Source: Pacificoceanicola sp048553275 (GTDB lineage: Bacteria > Pseudomonadota > Alphaproteobacteria > Rhodobacterales > Rhodobacteraceae). From it: a DNA stretch of 64,000 nucleotides. The position numbers were made by a program, and so were the translations under genes. The notes below the pieces were generated by a model. That model was not told where the DNA came from and ran no database searches. It worked only from the letters and a program-made list of their open reading frames with translations. The DNA lies in assembly GCF_048553275.1 (NCBI RefSeq), contig NZ_JBLZMW010000008.1, positions 62,001 to 126,000 on the forward strand, written 5' to 3'. Shown here piece after piece: positions 27,157 through 36,114 of this stretch. The first letter of the stretch is position 1. Every line of letters begins with the position of its first letter.

Positions 27157-28203
27157 ATGTTTGGACTGGACAAGCTACTTGGCGCGTTTTCGTCAGATAT
27201 GGCGATTGATCTCGGGACGGCGAACACGCTTGTCTACGTCAAGGGCCGGGGCGTGATCCTGTCCGAGCCTTCGGTTGTGGCCTACCACATCAAGGACGGC
27301 GTCAAGAAGGTGCTGGCCGTCGGTGAGGACGCCAAGCTGATGCTGGGCCGCACGCCCGGCAGCATCGAGGCAATCCGCCCGATGCGCGAAGGCGTGATCG
27401 CGGATTTCGACACCGCCGAGGCGATGATCAAGCACTTCATCCGCAAGGTTCACAAGCGCTCGACCTTCTCCAAACCGAAGATCATCGTCTGCGTCCCGCA
27501 CGGCGCAACGCCGGTGGAGAAACGCGCAATTCGACAGTCGGTGCTGTCGGCGGGGGCACGCAAGGCGGGCCTGATCTCCGAGCCGATCGCGGCCGCCATC
27601 GGTGCCGGGATGCCGATCACCGATCCCACCGGCAACATGGTTGTCGATATCGGCGGCGGCACCACCGAGGTTGCGGTGCTGTCGCTGGGCGACATCGTTT
27701 ATGCCCGCTCTGTGCGCGTCGGCGGCGACCGGATGGACGAGGCAATCATCAACTACCTGCGGCGTCAGCAGAACCTGCTGGTCGGGGAAAGCACGGCGGA
27801 ACGGATCAAGACATCCATCGGCACGGCGCGGATGCCCGACGACGGACGCGGCTCCTCGATGCAGATTCGCGGACGGGACTTGCTGAACGGCGTGCCGAAA
27901 GAGACGGAAATCAGCCAGGCGCAGGTGGCCGAAGCGCTGTCCGAGCCGGTGCAGGCGATCTGCGAAGCGGTGATGACCGCGCTCGAAAGCACGCCGCCGG
28001 ATCTCGCTGCGGACATCGTCGACCGGGGTGTGATGCTCACCGGGGGCGGTGCGCTTCTGGGCGATCTGGACCTTGCGCTGCGCGAGCAGACCGGCCTGGC
28101 CGTGTCGATTGCCGATGAGAGCCTGAATTGCGTGGCGCTGGGCACCGGCAAGGCGCTGGAATTCGAAAAACAGCTGCGCCACGCAATTGATTACGACAGC
28201 TGA
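27157..28203 (+). CDS. mreB: rod shape-determining protein MreB
   Basis: 348 residues, the usual length. Actin-fold motifs are present: phosphate 1 DLGTANTLVYVKGRG (about 16-30), connect 1, phosphate 2 VVDIGGGTTEVAVLS (about 162-176) and the adenosine loop MLTGGGALLGDLD. MreB filaments position the elongasome for lateral wall growth. The ATG at 27157 (MFGLDKLLGAFSSDMAIDLG) gives the conserved N-terminus. Confidence 0.98.
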   Translation: MFGLDKLLGAFSSDMAIDLGTANTLVYVKGRGVILSEPSVVAYHIKDGVKKVLAVGEDAKLMLGRTPGSIEAIRPMREGVIADFDTAEAMIKHFIRKVHKRSTFSKPKIIVCVPHGATPVEKRAIRQSVLSAGARKAGLISEPIAAAIGAGMPITDPTGNMVVDIGGGTTEVAVLSLGDIVYARSVRVGGDRMDEAIINYLRRQQNLLVGESTAERIKTSIGTARMPDDGRGSSMQIRGRDLLNGVPKETEISQAQVAEALSEPVQAICEAVMTALESTPPDLAADIVDRGVMLTGGGALLGDLDLALREQTGLAVSIADESLNCVALGTGKALEFEKQLRHAIDYDS

Positions 28204-28312
28204 TGCCAGGCTCCGGGAGCCGGTTTCGGGACTGGCCCCCGCTTACCGGCACCCCGGCTGTACCGGGGCGCCCTGAGCCTGTAATCTGGGACAGAAGCTT
28301 GTCGGAGAGCCC

Positions 28313-29224
28313 ATGGCCTATGACCGGAACAGCGACAATTTCACCACTCCGCTGAAGCGTCTGCTTTTCGCGGTTCTGGCGCTGTGTCTGCTGGCGATCT
28401 TTCTGGTCTGGCGCATCGACAGCCCGCGCGTGGAGCGGTTTCGCGCCCGCGTCGTCGATGCGGTGGTGCCAAGCATGGACTGGGCCATGGCTCCGGTCAC
28501 CGGCGCGGTGAACATCCTGCGCGATTTCCAGAGCTACCAGCGCATTCACGAACAAAACCAGGAGCTGCGGCGCGAGTTGCGGCAAATGACGGCGTGGAAA
28601 GAGGCGGCGCTGCAGCTTGAGCAGGAGAATGCCCGGCTGCGCGATCTGAACAACGTACAGCTCGATCCGCGCCTGACCTATATCACCGGCGTGGTGCTGG
28701 CCGATTCCGGCTCGCCCTTCCGGCAATCGGTGCTGATCAACGTCGGCAGCCGCGACGGGATCGTCGATGGCTGGGCCACGATGGACGGGATCGGGCTTGT
28801 CGGGCGTATCAGCGGCGTCGGCAAACAGACCAGCCGGGTGATCCTGCTGACCGACACCACGAGCCGGATTCCCGTGGAAATCCAACCCTCTGGCCAACGC
28901 GCCATGGTTGCGGGCGACAACACGGCCGCGCCGCCCGTCGCCTTTGTCGAGGATCCGGACCAGATCCGTGCCGGGGACCGCATCGTCACCACCGGCGATG
29001 GCGAGGTTTTCCCGCCCGGCCTGCTTGTCGGGCAGATCGCCAAGGATCCGGGTGGACGCCTGCGGGCGCGGCTGGCCGCGGATTACGAACGGTTGGAATT
29101 TCTGCGGGTGCTGCGCGATCATGGCGCACGGCGGGTCGAAAGCCCCAGCGCGCTGATCCTGCCCGAGGCACTGCCCGACGCGGATACACCGGACTCACAA
29201 GCCGGGGGAGGCAACGATGGTTGA
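28313..29224 (+). CDS. mreC: rod shape-determining protein MreC
   Basis: 303 residues: a cytoplasmic start, one membrane span (about 18-40), a coiled coil (about 70-110, rich in QNQELRRELRQM-type heptads) and the periplasmic beta domain with SPFRQSVLINVGSRDGI and GLVGRISGVGKQTSRVILLTD. MreC links MreB to PBP2. It ends 8 bp inside mreD. Confidence 0.96.
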   Translation: MAYDRNSDNFTTPLKRLLFAVLALCLLAIFLVWRIDSPRVERFRARVVDAVVPSMDWAMAPVTGAVNILRDFQSYQRIHEQNQELRRELRQMTAWKEAALQLEQENARLRDLNNVQLDPRLTYITGVVLADSGSPFRQSVLINVGSRDGIVDGWATMDGIGLVGRISGVGKQTSRVILLTDTTSRIPVEIQPSGQRAMVAGDNTAAPPVAFVEDPDQIRAGDRIVTTGDGEVFPPGLLVGQIAKDPGGRLRARLAADYERLEFLRVLRDHGARRVESPSALILPEALPDADTPDSQAGGGNDG

Positions 29225-29756
29225 GCGCGGACCGGCCCACATCTGGGCGATGCGCGGCACCTATCTCGCGCTGGCCATGGTGGTGATCTTCCTGCATCTG
29301 CTGCCGCTTCAGACCATGCCGCGCCAATTCGCCGGGCCAGACCTGCTTGTAGCGTTGACCTTTGCCTGGGCGCTGCGGCGTCCGGATTACGTGCCGATGG
29401 TGCTGGTGGCCGGGGTAATGCTGCTGGCCGATCTGCTGTTCGGGCGTCCGCCGGGGCTCTGGGCGGCGCTGGTGCTGATCGCGACCGAATGGCTCAAACG
29501 CCGCGACCGGCGGATGCGGGACACCACCTTCGTGGCGGAATGGATCACCGTCGCCGTGGTGCTTGTGTTGCTGCAGATCGCTTATCGGCTCACTCTCGGG
29601 GTCTTGATTGTACCCGGCGGCGCGCTTTTCTTATCAGTGATGCAATGCGCCATGACCGTGCTTGTCTACCCGGCGGTCGTGGGCCTGAGCCATGTGATCC
29701 TGCGCGTGCGGCGCAGGGCACCGGGAGAACTTGATCCGATGGGACGGCGGACATGA
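29217..29756 (+). CDS. mreD: rod shape-determining protein MreD
   Basis: 179 residues with about five membrane spans and a FAWALRRPDYVP segment typical of alphaproteobacterial MreD. It is a membrane partner of MreC. It overlaps mreC by 8 bp and mrdA by 4 bp. Confidence 0.92.
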   Translation: MVERGPAHIWAMRGTYLALAMVVIFLHLLPLQTMPRQFAGPDLLVALTFAWALRRPDYVPMVLVAGVMLLADLLFGRPPGLWAALVLIATEWLKRRDRRMRDTTFVAEWITVAVVLVLLQIAYRLTLGVLIVPGGALFLSVMQCAMTVLVYPAVVGLSHVILRVRRRAPGELDPMGRRT

Positions 29757-31669
29757 GACGCACGCCACGCGAAACCGCAGACAGCGCGATGCGCATCACC
29801 CGCCGCGGGCTCATCCTCGGCGGCGGGCAGGTGGCCTTTGCCGGGCTTCTGGGGCTGCGCATGCGGCACATGCAGGTCGATCAGGCCGATGAATTCCGCC
29901 TGCTGGCCGAGGAAAACCGCATCAACATCCGACTGATCCCGCCATCGCGCGGGCGGATCTTTGACCGCAACGGCGCGGTGATCGCGGAAAATGAACCGAC
30001 CTATCGCATCACCCTGGTGCGCGAGGATGCCGGGGACGTCGAAGAGGTGATCAAGCGGCTTTCGATGCTGGTCGAGCTGGACGAGGACGATCTGAACCGC
30101 GCGCAGGCGGAGATGAAGCGCACGCCGCCGTTCTTTCCCGTCACCGTGGCCGATCGCGTCAGCTGGAGCGACATCAGCCGGGTGGCGGTCAACGCGCCCG
30201 CCCTGCCCGGCATCGTGACCGAAGAGGGCTTCAGCCGGGTTTACCCGCAGCACGACACCTTTGCCCATGTGGTCGGCTATGTCGGGCCGGTGTCGGACCG
30301 GGATCTTGCGCGTTTCGAGGACCCGCCCCCCCTGCTGCGTATTCCGCGCTTTCAGATCGGCAAGGTCGGCGTCGAGGCCAAGTTCGAGGAAGAGCTGCGC
30401 GGCAATGCCGGGGCCAAACGCGTCGAGGTCAACGCTGTTGGACGGGTCATGCGCGAACTGGACCGCCGCGAGGGCGAGGCCGGGGCGGATCTGCAGCTGA
30501 CCGTGGACAGCGATCTTCAGGAATACGTCAAGGCGCGGCTGGGCCATGAGAGCGCCAGCGTCGTGGTGATGGACCTGGAAAAGGGCGACCTGCTGGCCAT
30601 CGCCTCGGCCCCTTCCTACGATCCGAACAAGTTCGTGCGCGGGATTTCCGTCGCCGATTACAGCGTGCTGCGTGACAACGATCACCGCCCGCTGGCCTCC
30701 AAGACGGTGCAGGACGCCTACCCGCCCGGCTCGACCTTCAAGATGGTCACCGCACTTGCGGCGATGGAAGCGGGCGTTGTCGGGCCGGAGGACACGGTCT
30801 GGTGTCCCGGTCACATGGAGGTCGGCAGCCGCCGCTTCCATTGCTGGAAACGGGTCGGCCATGGCCACATGAACCTTGAGACCGCGCTGCGCGAAAGCTG
30901 CGACGTGTATTTCTATGATCTCGCCCTGAAGGTCGGGATCGAGAACATCGCCGCCATGGGCCGCAGGCTCGGGCTCGGCGAGGCGCATAATCTGGAAATG
31001 TCCGCCGTGACCGCCGGGCTGATGCCGGACAAGCAGTGGAAGCTGCGCGAACGCGGCAGCGCCTGGGTGATCGGCGACAGTGTGAACGCCTCCATCGGTC
31101 AGGGCTTTGTCCTGACCTCGCCGCTGCAACTGGCGGTGATGGCGGCGCGCATCGCGACCGGCCGCGACATCTCGCCCCGGCTGGTCAAGAGCGCGAATGG
31201 CATCGAGACGCCCTCGCGCGGGGGGGTCTCGCTCGGGCTGAACGAAAACCATCTGCGTCAGGTGCGGCGCGGCATGTACGCGGTGAGCAACAACCGCCGT
31301 GGTACGGCCTACCGCTCGCGCATCATCGGCGAAGGCTACCGCATGGCGGGCAAGACCGGCACGGCGCAGGTGCTGAACCGCATCGTCAAGAACGATGCGC
31401 CATGGGAAGAACGCGACCACGCCCTGTTTGTCAATTTCGCCCCTTTCGATGCGCCGCAGATCGCCGTCTCCGTGGTGGTCGAACATGGCGGCGGGGGCTC
31501 GACGGCGGCGGCGCCGATCGCCCGCGACGTGACCCTGCAGGCGCTCTACAAGGGCGATCCGCCGCTTGACGCCTATCCGGCAGGGGTGCGCGGCACGATC
31601 GAAGAACAGAGGGCGCGGATGGCACGCGAACGCGAGGAACGCGAAGCGCAGCGGAACAGCCGCGCATGA
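29753..31669 (+). CDS. mrdA: penicillin-binding protein 2 (peptidoglycan transpeptidase)
   Basis: 638 residues: N-terminal membrane anchor, PBP dimerisation domain (about 55-250, containing SRGRIFDRNGAV), and transpeptidase domain with the active serine in S327-T-F-K330, SCD in the second motif (RESCDVYFYD) and K534-T-G-T. PBP2 cross-links lateral wall with RodA. The Arg- and Glu-rich C-terminal tail is probably disordered. It overlaps rodA by 4 bp. Confidence 0.97.
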   Translation: MRRTPRETADSAMRITRRGLILGGGQVAFAGLLGLRMRHMQVDQADEFRLLAEENRINIRLIPPSRGRIFDRNGAVIAENEPTYRITLVREDAGDVEEVIKRLSMLVELDEDDLNRAQAEMKRTPPFFPVTVADRVSWSDISRVAVNAPALPGIVTEEGFSRVYPQHDTFAHVVGYVGPVSDRDLARFEDPPPLLRIPRFQIGKVGVEAKFEEELRGNAGAKRVEVNAVGRVMRELDRREGEAGADLQLTVDSDLQEYVKARLGHESASVVVMDLEKGDLLAIASAPSYDPNKFVRGISVADYSVLRDNDHRPLASKTVQDAYPPGSTFKMVTALAAMEAGVVGPEDTVWCPGHMEVGSRRFHCWKRVGHGHMNLETALRESCDVYFYDLALKVGIENIAAMGRRLGLGEAHNLEMSAVTAGLMPDKQWKLRERGSAWVIGDSVNASIGQGFVLTSPLQLAVMAARIATGRDISPRLVKSANGIETPSRGGVSLGLNENHLRQVRRGMYAVSNNRRGTAYRSRIIGEGYRMAGKTGTAQVLNRIVKNDAPWEERDHALFVNFAPFDAPQIAVSVVVEHGGGGSTAAAPIARDVTLQALYKGDPPLDAYPAGVRGTIEEQRARMAREREEREAQRNSRA

Positions 31670-32805
31670 CCTATCTTGAGTATTCCGTCAAAACCGTCCC
31701 GACCGGTTGGCGCAAGATCCTGCATCTGAACTGGCCTCTGGTGGTGCTGCTGACCGCGGTGGCGAGTGTCGGGTTTCTGATGCTTTATTCGGTGGCAGGC
31801 GGCAGCTTCTCCCCCTGGGCCGAACCCCAGATGAAGCGCTATGCCCTTGGGCTGACGGCGATGTTCATGGTCGCCATGGTGCCGATCTGGTTGTGGCGCA
31901 ACCTCGCGCTTCTGGCCTATCTCGGGGCGCTGTTCCTGCTTTTGCTGGTCGAGTTCTTTGGCTCTGTCGGCATGGGCGCGCAGCGCTGGATCGATCTCGG
32001 CTTCATGCGCCTGCAGCCATCCGAGCTGATGAAGATCACGCTGGTGATGTTCCTCGCCGCCTATTACGACTGGCTGCCGCTGAACAAGACGTCGCGGCCG
32101 CTCTGGGTGCTGCTGCCGGTGATCATCATCCTGGTACCGACCTTTCTGACGCTGATGCAGCCGGACCTCGGCACCGCCATCCTGCTGACCGTGGGTGGCG
32201 GGCTGATGATGTTCCTTGCCGGCGTACATTGGGCCTATTTCGCCACTGTCATCGCGGCCGGGGTCGGCGGCATCTGGGCGGTGTTCGAGAGCCGGGGCAC
32301 CGACTGGCAGCTGCTGAAGGAATACCAGTTCAAGCGCATCGACACCTTCCTTGATCCCTCCACCGATCCGCTCGGCGCGGGCTATCACATCACCCAGGCC
32401 AAGATCGCCATGGGCTCCGGCGGCTGGACCGGGCGCGGCTTCATGCAGGGCACGCAATCCCGGCTCAACTTCCTGCCGGAAAAGCACACGGACTTCATCT
32501 TCAACACGCTGGCCGAGGAATTCGGCTTTATCGGCGGGTTTTCGTTGCTGGCGCTCTATGTGCTTGTGCTGCTCTTCTGCATCGTCTCCGCGATCCAGAA
32601 CAAGGACCGATTCAGCTCCCTGCTGACGCTTGGCATTGCGCTGACCTTTTTCCTGTTCTTTGCGGTCAACATGTCCATGGTCATGGGGCTTGCACCGGTG
32701 GTAGGGGTTCCTTTACCGCTTGTGAGTTATGGCGGCTCTGCGATGTTGGTGCTGATGATTGCATTCGGTCTCGTGCAGAGCGCGCACATCCACAGGCCGA
32801 GATAA
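31666..32805 (+). CDS. rodA: rod shape-determining protein RodA (SEDS glycosyltransferase)
   Basis: 379 residues with about ten membrane spans and SEDS landmarks: GAQRWIDLGFMRLQPSELMKI, the large periplasmic loop with LDPSTDPLGAGYHITQAKIA and EKHTDFIFNTLAEEFGFIGG, and the closing GVPLPLVSYGGSAMLVLM. It polymerises glycan strands with PBP2. Last gene of the mre operon. Confidence 0.97.
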   Translation: MTYLEYSVKTVPTGWRKILHLNWPLVVLLTAVASVGFLMLYSVAGGSFSPWAEPQMKRYALGLTAMFMVAMVPIWLWRNLALLAYLGALFLLLLVEFFGSVGMGAQRWIDLGFMRLQPSELMKITLVMFLAAYYDWLPLNKTSRPLWVLLPVIIILVPTFLTLMQPDLGTAILLTVGGGLMMFLAGVHWAYFATVIAAGVGGIWAVFESRGTDWQLLKEYQFKRIDTFLDPSTDPLGAGYHITQAKIAMGSGGWTGRGFMQGTQSRLNFLPEKHTDFIFNTLAEEFGFIGGFSLLALYVLVLLFCIVSAIQNKDRFSSLLTLGIALTFFLFFAVNMSMVMGLAPVVGVPLPLVSYGGSAMLVLMIAFGLVQSAHIHRPR

Positions 32806-32821
32806 GACAAAAGGCTTCTCG

Positions 32822-33757
32822 ATGACTGTACAGATCCTCTTCGCTGCCCCCTCTGAACAGTGGGCGGACTACGAAGCACCGTTGACCGACGCCCTGAAAG
32901 CCACGGGGATGGACTATGCCCTGGCCACCGACCTGCCCCCGGGCACGGTGGATTACATGGTCTATGCGCCGGATTCCGCTGTGCAGGATTTTACCCCCTA
33001 CACCCGTCTCAAGGCGGTCCTGAACCTCTGGGCCGGGGTGGAAAAGGTCGTTTTCAACCCGACCTTGACCGCGCCGCTGACCCGGATGGTCGATGAAGAG
33101 GGGCTGACGCAGGGTATGGTGGAATGGGTGACGGGGCATGTGCTGCGCCATCACCTCGGCATGGACCGCCACATCGTGAACCCCGGCAATCTCTGGGACC
33201 ATGAGGCACCGCCGCTGGCGCCGGAGCGGCCGGTGACGATCCTCGGCATGGGCGCGCTTGGCAAGGCCTGCGCACGGACCTTGCGGCATTTGGGCTTTCC
33301 GGTCACCGGCTGGAGCCGCAGTGAGAAACGCATTGCCAACGTCAACTGCGTGCATGGCGAAGCCGGGCTGGCGCAGGCGCTGCGCGGTGCCCAGATCCTC
33401 GTTCTTCTGTTGCCGGAGACGCGCGAGACAGAGAACATCCTCAGCGGCCCGGCGCTGTCGCTGCTGGAGCGCGGCGCGGTGGTGATCAACCCCGGACGCG
33501 GCCCGCTGATCGACGATGCGGCGCTGCTGGCCGCGCTGGACAGCGGTCACATCAGCCATGCGACGCTGGATGTTTTCCGGGTCGAGCCGCTGCCCAAGGA
33601 CGATCCATACTGGACCCACCCCAAGGTCACCATCACCCCGCATGTGGCCTCCGAAACGCGGCCAGCCTCCGCCGCACGGGTGATTGCCGAGAACATTCGC
33701 CGCAAAGAGGCCGGTCTGCCGCTCATGCACCTCGTTGATCGGCTGGTCGGGTACTGA
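32822..33757 (+). CDS. glyoxylate/hydroxypyruvate reductase A-like D-2-hydroxyacid dehydrogenase
   Basis: 311 residues. The NAD(P)-binding core has ILGMGALGKACARTLRHLGF followed by the basic WSRSEK, which favours NADPH. Catalytic residues are in INPGRGPLIDD (Arg), DVFRVEPLP (Glu) and ITPHVASET (His). The short N-terminal domain and LNLWAGVEK match the GhrA branch. It reduces glyoxylate or hydroxypyruvate. It begins 16 bp after rodA and may be read through from the mre operon. Confidence 0.9.
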   Translation: MTVQILFAAPSEQWADYEAPLTDALKATGMDYALATDLPPGTVDYMVYAPDSAVQDFTPYTRLKAVLNLWAGVEKVVFNPTLTAPLTRMVDEEGLTQGMVEWVTGHVLRHHLGMDRHIVNPGNLWDHEAPPLAPERPVTILGMGALGKACARTLRHLGFPVTGWSRSEKRIANVNCVHGEAGLAQALRGAQILVLLLPETRETENILSGPALSLLERGAVVINPGRGPLIDDAALLAALDSGHISHATLDVFRVEPLPKDDPYWTHPKVTITPHVASETRPASAARVIAENIRRKEAGLPLMHLVDRLVGY

Positions 33758-33767
33758 ATCCTGGACT

Positions 33768-33814
33768 GACGCGCAATTAACCCCGAAAACCGGTTCCCAC
33801 TTTTCGGATTGCGC
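33768..33814. repeat. 47-bp hairpin repeat, copy 1
   Basis: An outer stem GCGCAAT / ATTGCGC encloses an inner stem CCGAAAA / TTTTCGG around CCGGTTCCCAC. A second copy, with three differences in the spacer, lies 63 bp downstream. Confidence 0.8.
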
Positions 33815-33830
33815 GCGGGCATCGCAGTTT

Positions 33831-33877
33831 GACGCGCAATTTGGCCCGAAAACCGGTTCCCACTTTTCGGATTGCGC
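33831..33877. repeat. 47-bp hairpin repeat, copy 2
   Basis: Same nested stems as copy 1 (outer GCGCAAT / ATTGCGC, inner CCGAAAA / TTTTCGG, identical loop). Together the copies fill most of the gap between the reductase gene and rpe, and resemble REP-like extragenic elements. Confidence 0.8.
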
Positions 33878-33915
33878 TCTAAAGCGGTCTGGACCATCTG
33901 ATCAGGAGGCCTGCC

Positions 33916-34599
33916 ATGCCGTTCGACCGTTCCATCAAGATCGCCCCGTCGATCCTCTCCGCCGATTTTGCCAACTTCGGACAAGAGATCCGCGCCATCG
34001 AGGCGCAGGGCGCCGATTGGGTTCATGTCGATGTCATGGACGGGCATTTCGTCCCGAACCTGACCTTCGGCCCGCCCGCCGTCAAAGCGTTCCGTCCGCA
34101 CGTCAAGACCTTCATGGACGTGCACCTGATGATCGCGCCGGTCGATCCCTATATCGACGCCTACGCCGAGGCCGGGGCCGATATGCTGACTGCCCACATC
34201 GAGGCAGGCCCGCACATCCACCGCACGCTGCAGGCCATTCGCGGCGCGGGGATGAAGGCGGGCGTCGCGCTCAATCCCGGAACCCCGGCCGAGGCGGTGC
34301 GCGATGTGCTGGATCTTGCGGATATGGTGCTGGTGATGACGGTCAATCCCGGTTTTGGCGGGCAGAAGTTCATCGACATGACCGCCAAGGTCCGCGCCGT
34401 GCGCGAGATGATCGGCGATCGCGAGATCCACATACAGATCGACGGCGGCGTCGATCCGGTGACCGCGCCTCTGGTCGCAGCGGCCGGGGCGGATGTGCTT
34501 GTCGCGGGATCGGCGGTGTTCCGGGGCGGATCTGTGGACAAACCCGAGGTCTACGGCGCCAACATGACGGCCATCCGCGACGCCATCGCGGCGGCCTGA
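33916..34599 (+). CDS. rpe: ribulose-phosphate 3-epimerase
   Basis: 227 residues, a TIM barrel with the family signatures KIAPSILSADFANFG (metal-binding His/Asp follow: VHVDVMDGHFVPNLTFGP), VHLMIAPVDPYI, MTVNPGFGGQKFI and IQIDGGVDPVTAP, and the phosphate-binding VAGSAVFRG. It interconverts ribulose 5-phosphate and xylulose 5-phosphate. AGGAGG precedes the ATG. Confidence 0.98.
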   Translation: MPFDRSIKIAPSILSADFANFGQEIRAIEAQGADWVHVDVMDGHFVPNLTFGPPAVKAFRPHVKTFMDVHLMIAPVDPYIDAYAEAGADMLTAHIEAGPHIHRTLQAIRGAGMKAGVALNPGTPAEAVRDVLDLADMVLVMTVNPGFGGQKFIDMTAKVRAVREMIGDREIHIQIDGGVDPVTAPLVAAAGADVLVAGSAVFRGGSVDKPEVYGANMTAIRDAIAAA

Positions 34600-34645
34600 A
34601 CACGCAAGCCGCCCGACCCGGCCCCGAACCGGGGCACGCCCCCGG

Positions 34646-35047
34646 TCAGCTGCCTTTGCGATAGCGAAACGTGCCGGTCCCCTTGGCGATAAGTTCGCCG
34701 GTCTCGTCATGGACCGCGCCTTCGGCAAAGAAGGTGCTGCGCCCGCCGCCCGTCTTATGCCCCGTGGCGATGAAGATCTCGCCCCTGGGGCGCGAAAGAT
34801 ATTGCACGGTGAGGCTCAGGGTCAGGCACATCTGTGCCCGCTCAGGATCGCCGGTCCAGCAGCCCGCATAGCCCATGACCGTATCCAGCAGCGAGGCATG
34901 GGCGCCGCCATGCGGGTTTCCATGGCGGTTCATGATAAAGGGTGCGAGGGGCAGTTCGAACGCGGCATAACCGTCCGACCAATCGCGCATTTTCATTCCG
35001 ATATGGTTCTGCCAGGCGTAGGGGTCTTCCAGAAATCTGTCATCCAT
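34646..35047 (-). CDS. PaaI family thioesterase (hotdog fold)
   Basis: 133 residues with NRHGNPHGGAHASLLDTVMGYAG, the hotdog helix with the HGG catalytic neighbourhood, and LSLTVQYLSRPRGEIFIATGHKTGGGRSTFFAEGAVHDE. It hydrolyses acyl-CoA thioesters. It is the last gene of the acyl-CoA operon, overlapping the upstream gene by 8 bp, so it probably recycles CoA from dead-end intermediates. Confidence 0.88.
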   Translation of the reverse strand: MDDRFLEDPYAWQNHIGMKMRDWSDGYAAFELPLAPFIMNRHGNPHGGAHASLLDTVMGYAGCWTGDPERAQMCLTLSLTVQYLSRPRGEIFIATGHKTGGGRSTFFAEGAVHDETGELIAKGTGTFRYRKGS

Positions 35048-36062
35048 AGGCGGCGCGGGCCTCCAGCCCCAATTCGGCAAAGCGCGGCACGAAGGCCCCG
35101 AGTTTCAGGCCTTTTTCCGGGTTGGCCGCGTTGCCGTCAAGCGCGCGTTTTTTCACCCCCTGCAAGATCGCTCCCATGCGGAAGAACGCGAAGGCCACGT
35201 AGTACCCGAAGCCTTCGATTTCGGGGAGGCCGCGCAGGGCGCAGTAACGCGCGATCACCTGCGCATCTTCTGGCAGGCCCAGCGCCGCACGGTCCAGCCC
35301 GGCAAGGCCCCGGCCCTCGCTGCCTGGCGGCAGCTGCCATTGCATGATCAGCCCGGCGAGGTCCGCGAACGGATGGCCGAGAGTTGACAGCTCCCAGTCG
35401 AGCACGGCGCGGCACGCAGTGCCCTCCGGCGCGAACAGCATGTTGTCGATGCGGTAATCGCCGTGCACCAATGTGCGCTTGCCGTCATCCTCCGGCATAT
35501 GCGCCCCGAGCCAGTCAATCAGGGTCTCCATAGCGGGGATAACGTCGGTCTGGCTCGCCCTGTATTGCTTTACCCAGCGGCCATACTGCCGCTCGTAATA
35601 ATTCCCCGGCGGACCGAATTCCGTCAGCCCCGTCGCCTCCAGATCGACATCATGGATCGCGGCCAGAACCCGCAGCATCTCGTCGATGATCGCCGCGCGG
35701 GTCTGTGGCGTCTCCCCCGGCATGGACGGATCGACAAAGCTGCGCCCCGGCACGTGGTCCATGACATAGAACATGGAGCCGATCACCGCCTCATCCTCGC
35801 AGAGCGCCCGCATACGGGCGACGGGCACCGCGCTGCTGGAGAGCGCCTTTTGGACGCGGAACTCGCGGTCGACGGCATGCGCAGATTTCAGCAGCACGCC
35901 CGGAGGCTTGCGCCGCAGAACATACCGCCCCGAGAGCGCCTCAAGCAGGTACGTCGGGTTCGACTGTCCCACGTCGAATTTCGTCGCTGTCAGGGGACCG
36001 TCAAAGCCCGGAACATGTGTGCCCATCCAGTCCATGACACGCGCCAAGTCTTCGGAATTCAT
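35040..36062 (-). CDS. phosphotransferase (APH-fold) family protein of the acyl-CoA catabolism type
   Basis: 340 residues of the APH/choline-kinase fold: a glycine-rich N-lobe with GQSNPTYLLE, lysine-bearing YVLRRKPPG, the catalytic loop LVHGDYRIDNMLF and the metal-binding LDWELSTLGHPFADLA. Related proteins (ACAD10/11 N-terminal domain) sit with acyl-CoA dehydrogenases and phosphorylate 4-hydroxyacyl-CoAs; its place directly after an acyl-CoA dehydrogenase fits that rather than antibiotic resistance. Confidence 0.88.
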   Translation of the reverse strand: MNSEDLARVMDWMGTHVPGFDGPLTATKFDVGQSNPTYLLEALSGRYVLRRKPPGVLLKSAHAVDREFRVQKALSSSAVPVARMRALCEDEAVIGSMFYVMDHVPGRSFVDPSMPGETPQTRAAIIDEMLRVLAAIHDVDLEATGLTEFGPPGNYYERQYGRWVKQYRASQTDVIPAMETLIDWLGAHMPEDDGKRTLVHGDYRIDNMLFAPEGTACRAVLDWELSTLGHPFADLAGLIMQWQLPPGSEGRGLAGLDRAALGLPEDAQVIARYCALRGLPEIEGFGYYVAFAFFRMGAILQGVKKRALDGNAANPEKGLKLGAFVPRFAELGLEARAAYG

Positions 36063-36114
36063 GCCGCGCCTCCCGGCTTTTTTCTGGTTCGGATCGTCGA
36101 ATCAGGCCTGCGCC

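Noticed and set aside
29666..31486. Minus-strand open frame (606 codons) across mrdA
   Set aside because: Antisense to a gene with all PBP2 motifs; no recognisable domain.
33684..34664. Plus-strand frame of 326 codons with repeated PKTGSHFSD
   Set aside because: The repeats are the translated 47-bp hairpins and the rest is an off-frame reading of rpe.
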